Notes: generated by a model from the letters alone, not told the origin. A DNA stretch of 64,000 bases from Maylandia zebra (GCF_041146795.1 NC_135172.1:13506137-13570136); one strand, 5' to 3'; positions 46,681-63,657 are shown, numbered from the stretch's first letter. Program-made: numbers and translations.

Positions 46681-49600
46681 ATAAACTGGAGACCATTTTG
46701 CAACTAGATCACATCAGCTGCCACACATTCTGACACCAACGCATAAAGAAATGCATAAAGCCTAAATAACAAAAAAATGAAATTGCTTACAAATCGTGGG
46801 TTGCATTGCATAAGCTCATCTATAAATTATGCTCTTTGAACTGTGTTGGAAGCAAAATATTTTCTAGGTTGATGTAGACCTTGAACTTCTCAACAGTTCA
46901 GAGCCTCTGTCATATTTTCTGTTCTTTTCTATTCTATTCTATTCTTTCTTTATTTTTTGTTTCATAATGTGGCAGGTCTGGACTGCAGGCAGGCCAGCTA
47001 AGCCACCTGAACTTCTACCGTGGAGCCATGCTTTATTAATGCAATCGGACCACTCTTTGACTGAGAAACTCTAAGGTCTTTCTTGAAAATGGGGAAAAGG
47101 TCTGTATATATCATTCAGCTTTAATGGAGCCCACACAGATGTGTCCCATTTCTTTTGTTTAAAAAAAAAAAAACAACAAAAATTTCCCAGTATTAATTTA
47201 AAAATAAACATTTTTTAAACCCCATTTTAAATATTTGATGCTTAATAAAATAAAACAAGTGTAAGGCCGGTGGCCAGACCACACCACACTTCATTTTCCT
47301 TGTCCCTCCATAGTTAACACAATTACATGGACATTAGAAGACAGAAACCTGGTCAGTGACTCAGGGAAACGATTGAACACTGCGAGAATGAACATAGCAG
47401 AGCAATTTTGCTACATAGCAAAGAAACAACAGTGAAACGCACTATTTGCAAGATGACACCGTTGCTTTAAATATTTACCTGCTGTTCATAATATTAAAGA
47501 AGGAACTCGTGTCTTGTTTTATGAGAAGGACAAGTGAATTACCTTTTGCTGGTTTTACACCACACGTGGTCTGTCATATTCAAAGATGGCCAGCAGTCAT
47601 TTCATTATAATGACACACCTTCTGCAGTAGAAACTTCCCATTGCAGCAAAAAAGGAAAATCTCTATACAGTTGATGAATGTCACAGGGCAGTATGTTTAA
47701 GCACCAAAACACCTAAAAAGATTCATTAGGGATTCAAAAGCATTTGTTAAGGTGAAGTCAGAATGGACTTAATGTTACTGAAACGGTTCTCTGCTCTTGG
47801 TTGAGTGCACACAGTGAAACTGGTCTCTTTCAAACCAGCATACATGTATGAAATAACAAACTGGATTAAACTCCACTGATCAAACTTTTCATTGTTGTCG
47901 TTTCTCACACTTACAGCATGTGACCTCATCTTACTGAGAAGACAAGATCATTTCATATAACTGACCTAAAGTCGCTTATTGGCTCTTTTAGAGCCTCGCT
48001 ATTGGCTAGGCCAGCCATTAGCAACCTTCAGCTTCAAAAGCGCTGTTGTGGCTCCTTCCAAATGAAGGGAGAAAAAGAGCAGCAATCTCGGGTAACAAGG
48101 ATGTTACATGTAATTAGGACAGGATAGATTAATGTACATGTATTAATGATACATAGTAAATGTATAAATAGGCTTACGGTTACGGTACAGTGGCTCGTGA
48201 GCCGCAGGTTGCCAACCTCAGTGCTTGGCTTTGACGTGGGAATCACCAAACACCCCATGATATGATATTATCACAATACATTGCTAACGATATAATACTA
48301 TTCTCATTCATTCATAAAATTCTCATTCACAAATATTGACAAAGTTGCTACAGGGGTGCAGGTGCGCTCCAGCCTTGCTTTTTTATAGGTTTTGATCCAT
48401 TTCTCCTGGTTGCAAGGGAGATGCCGTTCCATGTGAACAGAACCAGAATACATGTGGGAGACCATTTGGGTCGATTCCCCTTCAGTTGTGCTCACTGACA
48501 AATGAATAAAAGGAAAATTGAACATTTTAGTCAGTGGAGTCCAGACCATCAGCAACAAAATGAGTCCAACATGAGTTCATGTTTATTTTATTGCATCTTC
48601 ATCAGAAACAGAATGTATATATATTGTGTATATATACAGCACGTAGCTCGGAGATGCATCAATAGAGGATGTAATTCATTAACATGTCAATTTTATTGCG
48701 TTGGTTTGATCAACTGGGATTCTTTGAGATCTTTGGAGCAGTCTTACTGCAGTTGGTTGAAACTGTAGGTCACACTTAAGCAGACGCAAAGCAGTGCCAC
48801 TGCTGGGCTAAAAGCTAAACAGAGAGAACCCACACAGACATGGCTACAGCAACGTGGTTGTGGAGTGATTTTCTAGAGAAAATATGACTAATCAAGATTT
48901 TACATGAGGGCAGACTGAACTTCTTAATTTCTACACAGTGCTAAATTACATTAAATATAACAATTTCCTTTACAGATAAACACAGTTTTAACTTTCAGTA
49001 TTTCTTACCAAGACGTTTACATCCTTGATGGCTGAAACACTGATCTCCTACTCCCTAAAACACACACAAAGCTAAATAGCTGCTTACGTTAACATAATGA
49101 TAGTGACTTTCTTCTTTACTGATAAAGATGTGGCATATTATTATTATTAGCCGTTACCACTCTTGTTGTATCACCCTTGCTTACAGTACCATGTACTATA
49201 TGGACATGTATAGAGATTACCAGAAATACACTAACTGGCCACTTCAGTAGTTCCACCTTGTCAGAACCAAGATTGCTCAGAGAGTTTGAGACGTAGCACT
49301 GCTCTACAGCAATCCCTAGTGGTGAGAAACACTTCTGACCACTTTAAAGTAACAGAACATACAAAACATTTCTTATTTTTGGTCAAGTTTAGCAGGGAAA
49401 GTAATTTTAAAGGTTTTGAAACATTAATCGAAAAACTAAAGGCCAGAGCCAAGGAGTCCAGTTTTACTTTCAACAATCATACTGTTCAGGTATAAATGTT
49501 GAAATTTGATTACTCTATAAATTCCCATAACATACTGGTTAAATGTATTGCAAAGGAAAGGTATTTTTGGTAAATATTTGATTGCACAGATCTAAGTTTG

Positions 49601-50240
49601 GAGCTGACAAATCATATGGCTGCAGTTTTGGGGGTTCTTCTGGGCCAACATACTGGAAAGAAAAGTGAAATACAAAGTCATAATCTGGGAGCTGTTTGTA
49701 TTATTAGTTAGTGTCTAAGATTGCAAGAAAGATCCCAATGAAAATGCAAAATGAATATGTTGCCACATACATCACGAAAGTGATGAAGAAGTTGAACGCA
49801 TGAACTTTTAGAAAGTTGCACCCAGGCAGTAAATATTAAGAACTTCAGTGTGAAACTGAGCATTGAGATAATTAAGTCTGGCCTATTAATTCGTTCCAGC
49901 ATTTCATCTATCAACCAGCACAATAACTCAGATTACTAACCTTCTAACTAATACATAGATTTCACTTAAATCTACGCTGGAGCAGTGGGATAAGATTGGA
50001 ATGACAAAGTGGAAGTGCACGTGATCAGTGATTCGAGAAGCTGCAGGTGCAAAGCTGCGATAGAACACACAGTTAAACACTCGGTGCCATAAGTAGGGGT
50101 ATAGTGAGAAAAGGAGGAAAAGGAGAGGAACAGCAGGTCCGTCTGTCACACGCAGACTCAAGCACCTCCACTGTTTGCTTTCTGTTTAGATTACATAGAA
50201 ATATATCTGGAAAAGCTGCTTGAATCACATCTGACTGCTG
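46681..50240. other. Intergenic between camsap3 and the SOUL gene (convergent)
   Basis: No gene was recognised. A possible short hAT-type MITE lies at about 48009-48228, where gcaacctTcagct on the left and agccgcaggttgc on the right are inverted relatives. Its part nearest 50241 must contain the 3' UTR of the minus-strand SOUL gene, but I found no clear AATAAA on that strand close by. Confidence 0.45.
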
Positions 50241-53200
50241 CTAATGAGCATCGTTTGGCTCGACCACAGGCTCAGTGTCGGCCGGTGTCTCCTCGGGGCT
50301 GGTAGCCACGCTGTTCGACAGAGTGGTGCCAGACTGGGGCTCCAGCGACGGGCTCACAGAGGTGGGATCGGAGGAGTTGGATGCCGGTTCCAGCAGGTTC
50401 TGGGTGGACGTTTGGGGATTGCTGAATGCAGCTTGAGCAGGCAGATCAGATGGAGAACTGGGTGGAGTGTTTGATGGGGACAGAGTGGGTGTGTCAGAGG
50501 GCATCTGTGAGGTGGAGTTGGACGTGGTGTTTGAGGACAGGTCGGAGGTAGTGAGTGAGGGGGAATCAGAGAGGCTGTCTGGGAGAGGCTCGAAGGGGAA
50601 GTCTGTGGGCGAGTTGGTGGGAGTCGGACGGGGTGTGTGCGCAGGTGTCGGCTCGTGTGGATCTGAGCAAACTGGCTCGCCCTCGGCCACGTACCACACC
50701 TCGTTGTGCCTGTTCAACAGCTTCAAGGGGCTACGCACAAGAAACGAAGAAGAGACATGAACATAAAAGTTGGAAGTAGGCGACGATGCCTTGTGCAGCA
50801 GTACAAGTCCAGATAATACTGTTTAATGAGTGCACAACATGGACTAGAGCAAAAAGAACCACATGATGACACAGTCATGAGCGATTCCCTCAAAGAAAAT
50901 TAGAAATGAGACATGCGTAGCACCTGTCGTAGCCGACGCCGTAGTGATAGCTGTGGTTGTACAAAGCTCGAACTCTGGTTAGCTCTTTGGTCAGCAGGTG
51001 GGCGTGAAGTCTGGAGGTGACCGACAGCATCCAGCCTCCGTAACTCCTCACGTACACGTCCATCTCTGGCATCTCAGTGAAATACAGCTGTGCGATGGAT
51101 GCAGAGAAGAATCCAGCACAGTGAAATACATGTGGAAAACAAAGTGGAAGGGCAGCAGAGTAGCTTTAGATATATAATAGAAACTCTTACACTTATATAC
51201 AATTTGATCCTTTTATTTGTGGGATCAACTAGAGAAATTTTGCACGATACACTGTTCAAAATAATTGTTACACTGGGCCTTAAAAAGCCTCCCGTGTCCT
51301 CAAGAGCTGTGGAACTAAGACGACCATCTGCTGTCACTGACAGCACACAGAGTCGATAGTTTAAAAATAAACTGCTTGAAACAAGTGTGTTGATCATTGT
51401 AACGTTATACACACACTACCTGGAAGCCTTAGTAGGTACACCTTGCTTATACTGCGCCCCAATTCTTTCCAGCACAGAAGTATCCCCCACACATAACCAC
51501 CACCCTAAACCACTGACACAGGGGGGGATGGATCCATGTGTTCGTGTTTTTTTACAACAAACATCTGAATGTTACAGCAGAAATGGAGACTCATCAGATC
51601 AGAGATCAGATCAGTGTCCATTTGTTAGCTGACAGGAATGGCACTTCAGGTGTGGTCTTGTGTTGCTATAGCGCATCTGCTTCAAGATTCAGTGTGACGT
51701 ACATTCAGAGATGCTCTTCTGAAAACCTTGATTGTAACAAGCGGTTATTTAAGTTACTGTTGCCTTCCTGTCAGCTTAAAGTAGTCTGGCTCACTTAAAT
51801 TCGGATGCCATCTCTACATGCTTACACGCATGAGTTCCTGCCATGTGATTGGCTGATTCGTCTGTTAAGAATCAGAAAACACAGAGAGCACTGGCGCCTT
51901 GCTGACTCAGCACTATGCATTTCTATTCTGCTGAGTGAGAGCAGCAGCAGGGCCAGCCGCACTAAGTACCGCGCACTCGTCAATGATCTCTATTGATCTG
52001 AAAGCTGAAAATCACTGATTGAATTACACAGTTACCGGCAGGATAAACAGCGTTTGACCTCAGTAGAGGCAAGGGCAATTCGAGGGCTTACCTTGTCATT
52101 AGTGGGTGCTGGAGGGTTGTCCTGATAGGCTGACGGCAGTGGGAAGTTGAGCGTGTAGATAGCAGGCTCCCACATCTTGGTCTTCTCTGGGATCTTGACC
52201 AGGACAGGAGCGGTCATGTCCATCTGGACACCTGAATGACCACCGTCATCATCATTCCAAACACTGATGCACTTCATCAAAGCTCAATTTGACCTCCTGT
52301 ATATCGACTTCTTACCTCCTTCGTTGCTTCCGGTAATATACTGGAAGAGTCTCCTGAAAGCCATGGCCGCACCCACTCCCATGAAATAGGCTTCAGCATC
52401 TGTTGACACCCAGCGAGTGGGGCTGTAGTGCCGCACCTGGACACGAACGCGCATAAGCACACGGTATGTGAGAAATACGAGCTTGACGAGTCGGAAACGC
52501 GTGTTGCACTGCTGTCTGCTGAGAGCTTTCACTCACTTCATATTCATCCGTTTTGCAGATCAGCTCATATTCCAGACATTCCTTTGACTCTGTGCAGTAG
52601 CTGCTGTTGGTACTGGGTCTGCAACAAGAACACTGATAAATTACATTAATTGTCCAGCAGCGCTACGTGGTCAGAAAAAGTCAGGTTCATAAAGAAACTG
52701 GGGATGAATTCAGCTGACTTGTGCCTACTATGAAGCTCCATAAACATTCAATGTACAGGGTGGGCCATTTATATGGATACACCATAATAACATTGGAATG
52801 GTTGGTAATATTAAAGTCCTGTTTGTGGCACATTAGTATATGTGAGGGGGCAAACTCCTCAAGGTGGGTGGTGACCATGGTGGCCATTTGGAAGTCGGCC
52901 ATCTTGGATACAACTTTTGTTTTTTCAATAGGAAGAGGGCCATGTGACACATCAAACTTATTGGTAATGTCACAAGAAAAACAATGGTGTGCTTGGTTTC
53001 AACGTAACGTTATTCTTTCATGAGTTATTTACAAGTTTCTCTTTGTTCACAGCCATTGACATGTCGAACAGGTTAACACGTGAGGAGCGGATCGAAATTG
53101 TGTTGATATCTGGTGAACGCAGTAACCGGGTCATTGCAGCAGATTTCAATGCAAGACACCCTACGAGACCACCCATCTCCCATGCTACAGTTAGCAAACT

Positions 53201-54987
53201 GCTTGCTAAGTTTCGTGAAACTGGTTCAGTGTTGGATTTGCCAAAATGTGGACGCAAGAAAACTGTCACTAATGAAGAAACATCAGTGGCTGTCCTAGCT
53301 TCATTCAGCAAGAGCCCACAGCGTAGCACTCGCCGCATGTCACTGGAGAGTGGCATCAGTCGAACATCCCTTCAGCGGATATTAGCTACTCACAAATGGC
53401 ACCCTTACAAACTCCAGCTACTGCCGCATCTCAGCGAGGCTGACCCAGATCGGCGCACAGAATTTGCAGAATGGGCAAAACAAAAATTGGAACAGGACCC
53501 TCAGTTCATGCAGAAGATTTTGTTCAGTGATGAGGCAAACTTTTATGTGAATGGTGAAGTTAACAAACAAAACCACCGCTATTGGTCTGACACTAACCCA
53601 CATTGGATGGATCCCTCCAAAACTGTTAGAACAACAGAAGTGATGGTTTGGTGTGGTATATGGGGTACAACGATAGTGGGTCCATTCTTCATCAATGGAA
53701 ACCTCAAGGCCACTGGATATTTGAAATTGCTACATGATGATGTGTTTCCCTCTTTGTGCACTGAAGCTGGCACGTTCCCTGAGTTTTTCCAGCAGGATGG
53801 TGCACCACCACATTATGGGTGCCAGGTCCGAGCATTCCTAGATGAACAGTTTCCTGGAAAGTGGACTGGTCGTCGTGGGCCAGTTGAATGGCCCCTAAGG
53901 TCTCCCGATCTGACCCCCTTAGACTTTTATCTTTGGGGTCATCTGAAGGCAATTGTCTACGGTGTGAAGATGTGCAGCACCTGAAACTACGGATACTGGA
54001 TGCCTGTGCTGGCATTTCTCCTGCGGTGTTGCTATCAGTGTGTGCAGAGTGGGAGAAGAGGGTTGCATTGACAATCCAACACAATGGGCAGCACATTGAA
54101 CACATTTTATAAGTGGTCAGAAACTTGTAAATAACTGATAAAAGAATAAAGTTTCCTCCTTGAGAGGACACAAACCTCCACTTTAAAGCCATGTTTGAAA
54201 ACCATAGCGTGGAACTGAAACCGGAACATTTCAGTGCCATCATAGGTTTGTAATGCAATCTGCACGAAGTGTTCCACCTACCCAACACTGCCTTCAGCTG
54301 AGACCACAAGGGCCAGAATAGCAAAGATTGAGATGAAAGCCCTGTGGGAGGACACACAAGGCAATGATGTTTGCAAATGATTTACATAACAAAGAGGAAA
54401 AAGTCTCATGAGTATCAAAGAATCATTTGATGGGAAACAACTAAGAGAACTGTCTGTGTACAAGTTAAAAGAGTGATGAAGAAAGAAACAGCATTAATGA
54501 TTTTGTAGCGAAAGGATGTTGTGTGGGTAAAATAACTCTACAGTTTCTCTAAATAATCAAAGGACTGCTGTTCTAAAATGAAAGACAATGATAACGACAG
54601 ATTTTTTTTTTTTTTTTTTAAAGGTGCTAGACTGCAGAAATCGGAGTTGGCCTGCTGTGCTGCATCCCGGCGTGTTTGCACTGCGGAGGTGAAACAGGAC
54701 ACGTTTTCCTGCCTCAGTGCGACGCAAACAGGGAGAGAGCGAAGGAATCTGCTGCATCATCAGGCTGGGTCTTTTCTAAATCAATCCAAAGGCATTTCGA
54801 GGTCAAGGAAGAACCGGGATCGGCAGCTCATCGCATCCCGCTGTGATCACAACCTGTTCAGATCCTAATTTTATTCCAACTTTACAAAAAAGGCGTTAAA
54901 GAGGAAGGGCGTTTCACAGATACAGGTGATGTAGTAACCGGGCGGACTGTATCCAAATGAGCTCATCGGTGATCTTCATTGTTGTTG

Positions 54988-55049
<62 letters not shown>

Positions 55050-55235
55050 ACTGATGTATTAGAGCAGCTTGAAATGCATTTTCCTGCAGCCGATAAACGA
55101 TGACGCAAACAAATCAACTTTACCTGTGCGCAACGCCGCAAAAACTCCTGCAAAATAACAGTCAACTACTATCACAAACATCACCATCACCGAACGGTTT
55201 CTTAAACTAGAAGATACTCGAGATGATACTTACAT
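50241..55235 (-). CDS. Secreted SOUL/HEBP-family haem-binding protein with Ser/Thr/Pro-rich tail (352 aa)
   Basis: The SOUL family includes the haem-binding proteins HEBP1/HEBP2. Minus-strand exons in transcript order: 55235-55234 (only the AT of the start), 54341-54282, 52618-52537, 52436-52316, 52231-52092, 51087-50924, 50730-50241; every phase agrees. Residues 1-16 (MAFISIFAILALVVSA) are a signal peptide, so the product should enter the secretory pathway. The SOUL domain spans about 45-210, with YEVRHYSPTRWV, MDMTAPVLVKIP and VYVRSYGGW as family-typical blocks. Paired cysteines (YCTESKECL) fit an extracellular domain. From about residue 215 the protein is a Ser/Thr/Pro-rich tail with N-glycosylation sequons. 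It resembles fish 'soul' genes (soul5-like), but I cannot fix which. Haem binding itself is inferred from family only. Confidence 0.9.
52756..54160 (+). mobile_element. DD41D mariner-like transposon, right end truncated, in SOUL intron 2
   Basis: The left end (cagggtgggccatttatatg) follows a TA at 52754-52755 and is part of an inverted repeat that appears nearly 290 bases long. On the right only its inner part survives: the bases around 54120-54155 (acttgtaaataactgata) are the reverse complement of text near 53015-53040, and the sequence then becomes unrelated. The outer right terminus is lost, so the element cannot move. It fills most of the 1663-bp intron 2 and is antisense to the host gene. 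Confidence 0.85.
53061..54112 (+). pseudogene. DD41D (VISITOR-type) transposase with C-terminal frameshift
   Basis: The open frame from MSNRLTREERIE (53061) runs to 53984. It has a helix-turn-helix region (ISHATVSKLLAKFRETG), a first catalytic block LFSDEANFYVNG, a second FQQDGAPPHYG and a third SPDLTPLDFYLWG; 41 residues separate the last two aspartates, defining DD41D. The frame ends early at VYGVKMCST*; the family-like tail (HLKLRILDACAGISP... to 54112) continues in another frame after a small indel near 53965. The catalytic triad is intact, but the protein is truncated and the element lacks its right end. Confidence 0.88.
54977..55047. repeat. (ATT)n microsatellite in SOUL intron 1
   Basis: Pure tattat... 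trinucleotide array of about 55 bases, a likely polymorphic marker. The same repeat unit occurs at 3288-3341. Confidence 0.9.
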
Positions 55236-55460
55236 GGTCGCGACCCCGCGTGCTTCTATAAGTGTCCACCTGCCAGGGGAGCGCAGGGAGGCGCGGTGTG
55301 AGGAGACTGCAGTCTGATGCTGGATGCACTGCGGAGTGACTGCAGTGAGCACCGGCGTCTGCCTGCAGCTCGCAGAACGGAGGGGCGGAGCAGCCTCGAG
55401 ACTGCCAACTGTATCCCGTTTCTGGGGTTTTTTCCGCTTCGAAATTTTCCATTAGTAATG
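55236..55460 (-). promoter_or_regulatory. Leader and promoter of the SOUL gene
   Basis: The GC- and CpG-richer block upstream of the split start codon ends on the minus strand with gtcgcgacc just before AT|GTAAGT. It most likely holds the untranslated exon 1 and core promoter. No TATA box was identified. Confidence 0.4.
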
Positions 55461-55524
55461 AATCACTGCCTGCTGTGCAAGCAAGGGTTAAAGTAAGGAT
55501 GGAGATCCCACATGTATACTGCTC

Positions 55525-55940
55525 TACAGCAAGGGTGACAAACTTAAGGCCCGGGGCCCAGAATCTTCCGGCAAAGACTCCAATCCGGCCCACTCGGCTT
55601 TTGGAAAATATATACACTGGCATGCTAGATTTTGTACTTTTAACTTTATTCACATTAGCTTTACAGCTTTGCCTACAGATGGACACATCCCCCATTGACA
55701 ATGACAGGAAACAGTGCTTATAGTGTTTGTTTTTTTCAATTTACACTATATATTTTTAAACATTAGGCCAACAGTAACAAAAAAAATAAACAGGACATCT
55801 TTACACTGACAGAAAGGGCGTTTGACTGGTCCGGCCCACTGCTCTCAGAGTGTGCTGCTCCACATTAAATGACTGCCATTCTTGCTGTACAAAATGTTGC
55901 TGCTTAAAAAAAAAAAAAAAAAAAAAAAAAATGTAATTGT
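55525..55940. repeat. hAT-like dispersed repeat and A-run
   Basis: agggtgacaaacttaaggcccggggccc near 55530 matches the repeat end at 3207. A second ccggcccact block lies near 55836, probably the other end of the same insertion. A long A-run follows (about 55905-55930). Family naming is tentative. Confidence 0.45.
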
Positions 55941-56216
55941 GTGTGCATAGTAAGCTGAAGGTGATATAATTCCTTGGGTTGCTTCATTTATAAAATAGCG
56001 TACTAGTTTACATTTACATTATTAACTAGTTTGTTTTACATGGATGGGTTCATTTTTGCAACTTTGCCCAAGAAATCTGCTTAACTTAGGTAATTTCCCA
56101 CTGCAGGAACTCTTCGAATGAACCTCAGGAGGAAGTCAGAGAGCAGGGTCTGGTGTTTAACCAGTGTTTAGTTCTATCTAATTTTGCTCTTAAGGGCAAA
56201 AATGTTACTAAGTTAA

Positions 56217-57131
56217 CCCTTTAAGACCTACCATAGAACCAAGTTCGCCAGAGCTTATATTATATTTTTACATGCTGTGGAGCCATTTTTGGGAGCATTT
56301 CAAGTTGCTATACATCAATACATCCATTATAGCCCAAACTTTAATAATATGTCTGTATTAGGTGCATAGTAATTACATAAATTGCAAAAAAGTGCAATAA
56401 ACTACAAAAAAATTGAAAATCGTTTTTGTTTTTTTAACATATATTTCTAGTTAGAGAAATTTAAGAGGCTTATCCCTCAAAACTGTAAATACAAAAAAGT
56501 TACAAACTAGTTTCCCACCACAGGAAATTTATTTTGAGTGTCTTCATAGTTTTATTTTTGAAATACACCAATTTTTATATACTGCAGGAAAAACGAAAAT
56601 AAATATTATAGTGCAAATTTGCAAAATAACAGCATATGCATCAAAATAAACTATTTCCAGCAGTGCAATATGAGTCTTAAGCATCCCAGAAATGACACAG
56701 AAAGTCATAAAGTCAAACATAACTTTTTAAAACACATAACAAGTAAAACACAAGCTCATAAGGCCCCGATCGTAAAAAACTACATTTCCGCAAAATGACG
56801 TCACTTCCGGTTTCGGGCAGGTCATGCGGTCATGTGATAGTTCGCGCTGATGGACGTAGGAAGTGTTACAAACAGCTGATGGATCGGCGAAGCGTGTTTC
56901 TGGAATATCATGTTTTTGTTGCTGCAAGTGATTTTTATGCAGTTTTTGCAAAGCTATATGTGGAAGGAAACTGTGACCTAGGACAAGCTGATGGCATAAG
57001 ATGTAAGTACAACTCCTCCAGTTTCATATGCAAAAAAAATTATTGCGCTAGCTTACTTGGTTGCAGAGCTACCGGGATTTAAAAATAGTTACGCAAAACA
57101 GAGCGTGCCCGCTCCGTTCGGCTGTAAAGGG
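56217..57131. mobile_element. piggyBac-like non-autonomous element (TTAA target)
   Basis: The ends ccctttaagacc on the left and ggctgtaaaggg on the right give inverted ccctttA termini, each flanked by TTAA (56213-56216 and 57132-57135), the hallmark target of piggyBac transposons. The 915 bp between them hold only short frames (longest 56795-57082, 95 codons, no recognised domain). The inverted match is short, so the call rests mainly on TTAA plus CCC termini. Confidence 0.65.
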
Positions 57132-57269
57132 TTAAGAAAAAGAAGGTATTCCTAACTTGCACTGATTTTTCGCCTTCATTGAGATCTAATGTGTTTTCAA
57201 AGAGTTCCCTTACATTTTCAAGCATTTAGGTGCATTTAGGCATGAAAGCATCGTCAAGATGACCTGCTG

Positions 57270-57540
57270 AAAGTCCAAAGCATTGAACTCTTTGGACCCC
57301 TTGGTGGCAACTGAGCATCAGTTAAACACCACAGCCTACCTGAGTACTGTTGCTGACCAGGTCAATACCTTTCTGACCAGATGGTATGCATCTTCTGATT
57401 GCTGTTTCCAGCAGGATAATACAAAATGTCACAAAGCTCAGATAATCTCAAACTTTTTTCTTGAACATGAAGTCACTGTACTTAAAGAACTACATGATGT
57501 GAAGCACGAGAGTACCATAAATCACCTTTAACGTTGAGGC
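57270..57540 (+). pseudogene. Tc1-like transposase relic (second catalytic block)
   Basis: The plus frame contains TAYLSTVADQVNTFLTRWYASSDCCFQQDNTKCHKAQIIS-like text, recognisable as the region around the second catalytic aspartate (QQDN..CHKA) of a Tc1-like transposase of the type seen at 38258-39751. The downstream SPDLNP region is missing. It is a dead fragment. Confidence 0.6.
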
Positions 57541-57940
57541 AGATGTAATTTAAATAAACAGATGGGCAGGAAAGGTTTGGCGGCTGTCATGCAAAACCTG
57601 CTCAGTAGTTACTTTACATATCATGTAAATGAAGAAACAGCAGGTCAGACCCTCAACATGTTGTAAGCATCACAATCAGCTGACTCATGCAGAGTACTAC
57701 TGTGTGTGTGCAGACAGCAGCTGAATGTGTGGGCCTCTGAAGGAGCTCCGTCAAGTCGGTGCCCCTTTACCAGGCACAGGAGGAGCCAAAGCTCGGGGCA
57801 AATGTGACTCCTTCTGCAGGTTCCCCACTTTTCTTCATGCTTGGAGCACAATTCTTTTCCCATCTTGATTATTTTAGTGCAAGCTATGCAGTTTAAAACC
57901 CCAAAAATGACATATACATAACAGTGTAATCGGAGAACTT

Positions 57941-59414
57941 TGCAGAACTTTATTGTGACAGCTGATACAGACACCAAACAGCTCTCTGTAACAATTAAAA
58001 AAATGTTTTCACTGAAACTAAAGTGAACTTCACCCACTGCTAAATCCTTCCCTCCAAGGTACTGGGGTCATCCCTGCACCGAGTGATTGGAGTAAAATCT
58101 CAGTAGTCTTTCCTCATCGCCACACCTGTTTGTCTATCCAAAAAGAGGAAAAAAAATCTGATTGAACCCGAACTGTCTAAAGCGCTCCACAAAGCCTCTC
58201 TGCACTGCTCAGCAAAGTGTTAAGTGCCTCCTTTTGTGTCAGCAGTCTTATTTACAAATGGCCATCCACCCAGTTTGGCTGCACACACATTGCTGATCTT
58301 TTCAAAACCTAATATCAAACCAATAATTCATAAAATAAGCTTCACATCAAGAGCAGAAAGGTAAAACCAAAAGCAGGCAAATTCAAAAATGATCAGTTAG
58401 GTCACTTCTCTGCCCAGTTGGCACAGCAATGCCAAACGAGAGATGGGGGGGGAGGGGTTGTAAAGAACAAGGCCGTCATTGAAAACGCAGAGGGCAAACT
58501 TCTCTGCTTATTTTAGAGAAAAAAAAACTGTTCATCTGCCTACATCTTCACATGTCACCATATTGGTTGTATTCACAGAGGTGTACTGGAGTTGTCCTGA
58601 AACCACTAAAGCACTAAATTACAGCAGCAGTCCGAGTGACGGGCTGGGAGGAACGCTTAAGTCTCCAACATCAACAATAATACTGAAATATAACATTTCA
58701 ATATGTAATAAGTCAATCTATATTGAAATATACAACTTCTTGTTAACCATATATTTCAATATACAAATCATACATGTAAGAGGAAAAAAAAAAACCTACG
58801 GTACTGTGTGGTGATAAAGTGGGATTTTTATGACCCGTGAACAATGGGAATGAAACACGAGACGGATGCTTAAATTTGAAATATACTGATTAGCCTTTCA
58901 CCTGAGTATGGGCTATTGTCACTGGGGTGGGGAGGCGGGGGTAGCCAAATCCTGTGTCGTCTCACTTTCACTCACACACTAAACACACTCTGCACAGGAA
59001 TAGTTACAGCTAAGAGGCTCGCAGAAGTACCGTTTTAAATAGCTGCTATAAACACACTCAAAAGAAAGTGTCTAAAAAATTATCTTTGGAGGGGGAGAGA
59101 GAAATGAAACATACAGAACATCAGAGCTCCTTTTCATATCTCCACCCGTCCATGTGGTTGTATCTCAGTACCTCTCAGTTTTTAGGTGGAGCATTTAAGG
59201 GAAACAGAGAGCGTCCAATAAGTTAGTCCGTTTCTTTTCTTTTTTTTTTTTGCATAGCCAGACAGTGGGCACAACCACTGCAACCACAGAAAGAGTTTCA
59301 ATGGGAGAGCTGTCACTGGAAGTGGGGAGCCTTGGTCCGTGTGTGTGTGTACCCCTTTCTGTCAGCTGGCCTCGGGATGTTTAGTTGGCCGCTCCCAAAG
59401 ATGCAGCTTCCTGC
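57941..59414 (-). other. gpr108: Probable 3' UTR of gpr108
   Basis: No coding exon was found after the gpr108 stop. On the minus strand AATAAA occurs at 57949-57954 (tttatt on the plus strand), giving a 3' UTR of about 1.45 kb if it is the one used. The stretch has AT-rich text with a repeated tatatttcaata motif near 58690-58770. Confidence 0.35.

Positions 59415-63657
<4,243 letters not shown>

Noticed and set aside
46681-50240. Search for a hidden gene between camsap3 and the SOUL gene
   Set aside because: The longest frames (60-88 codons) lack splice signals, composition change or recognisable motifs.
55207-55701. 164-codon minus-strand frame over the SOUL promoter
   Set aside because: It runs through the proposed exon 1 donor and has no similarity I know; GC-rich promoter DNA often stays open by chance.
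56795-57082. 95-codon frame within the piggyBac-like element
   Set aside because: No transposase motif or known domain; probably chance in a CpG-richer segment.
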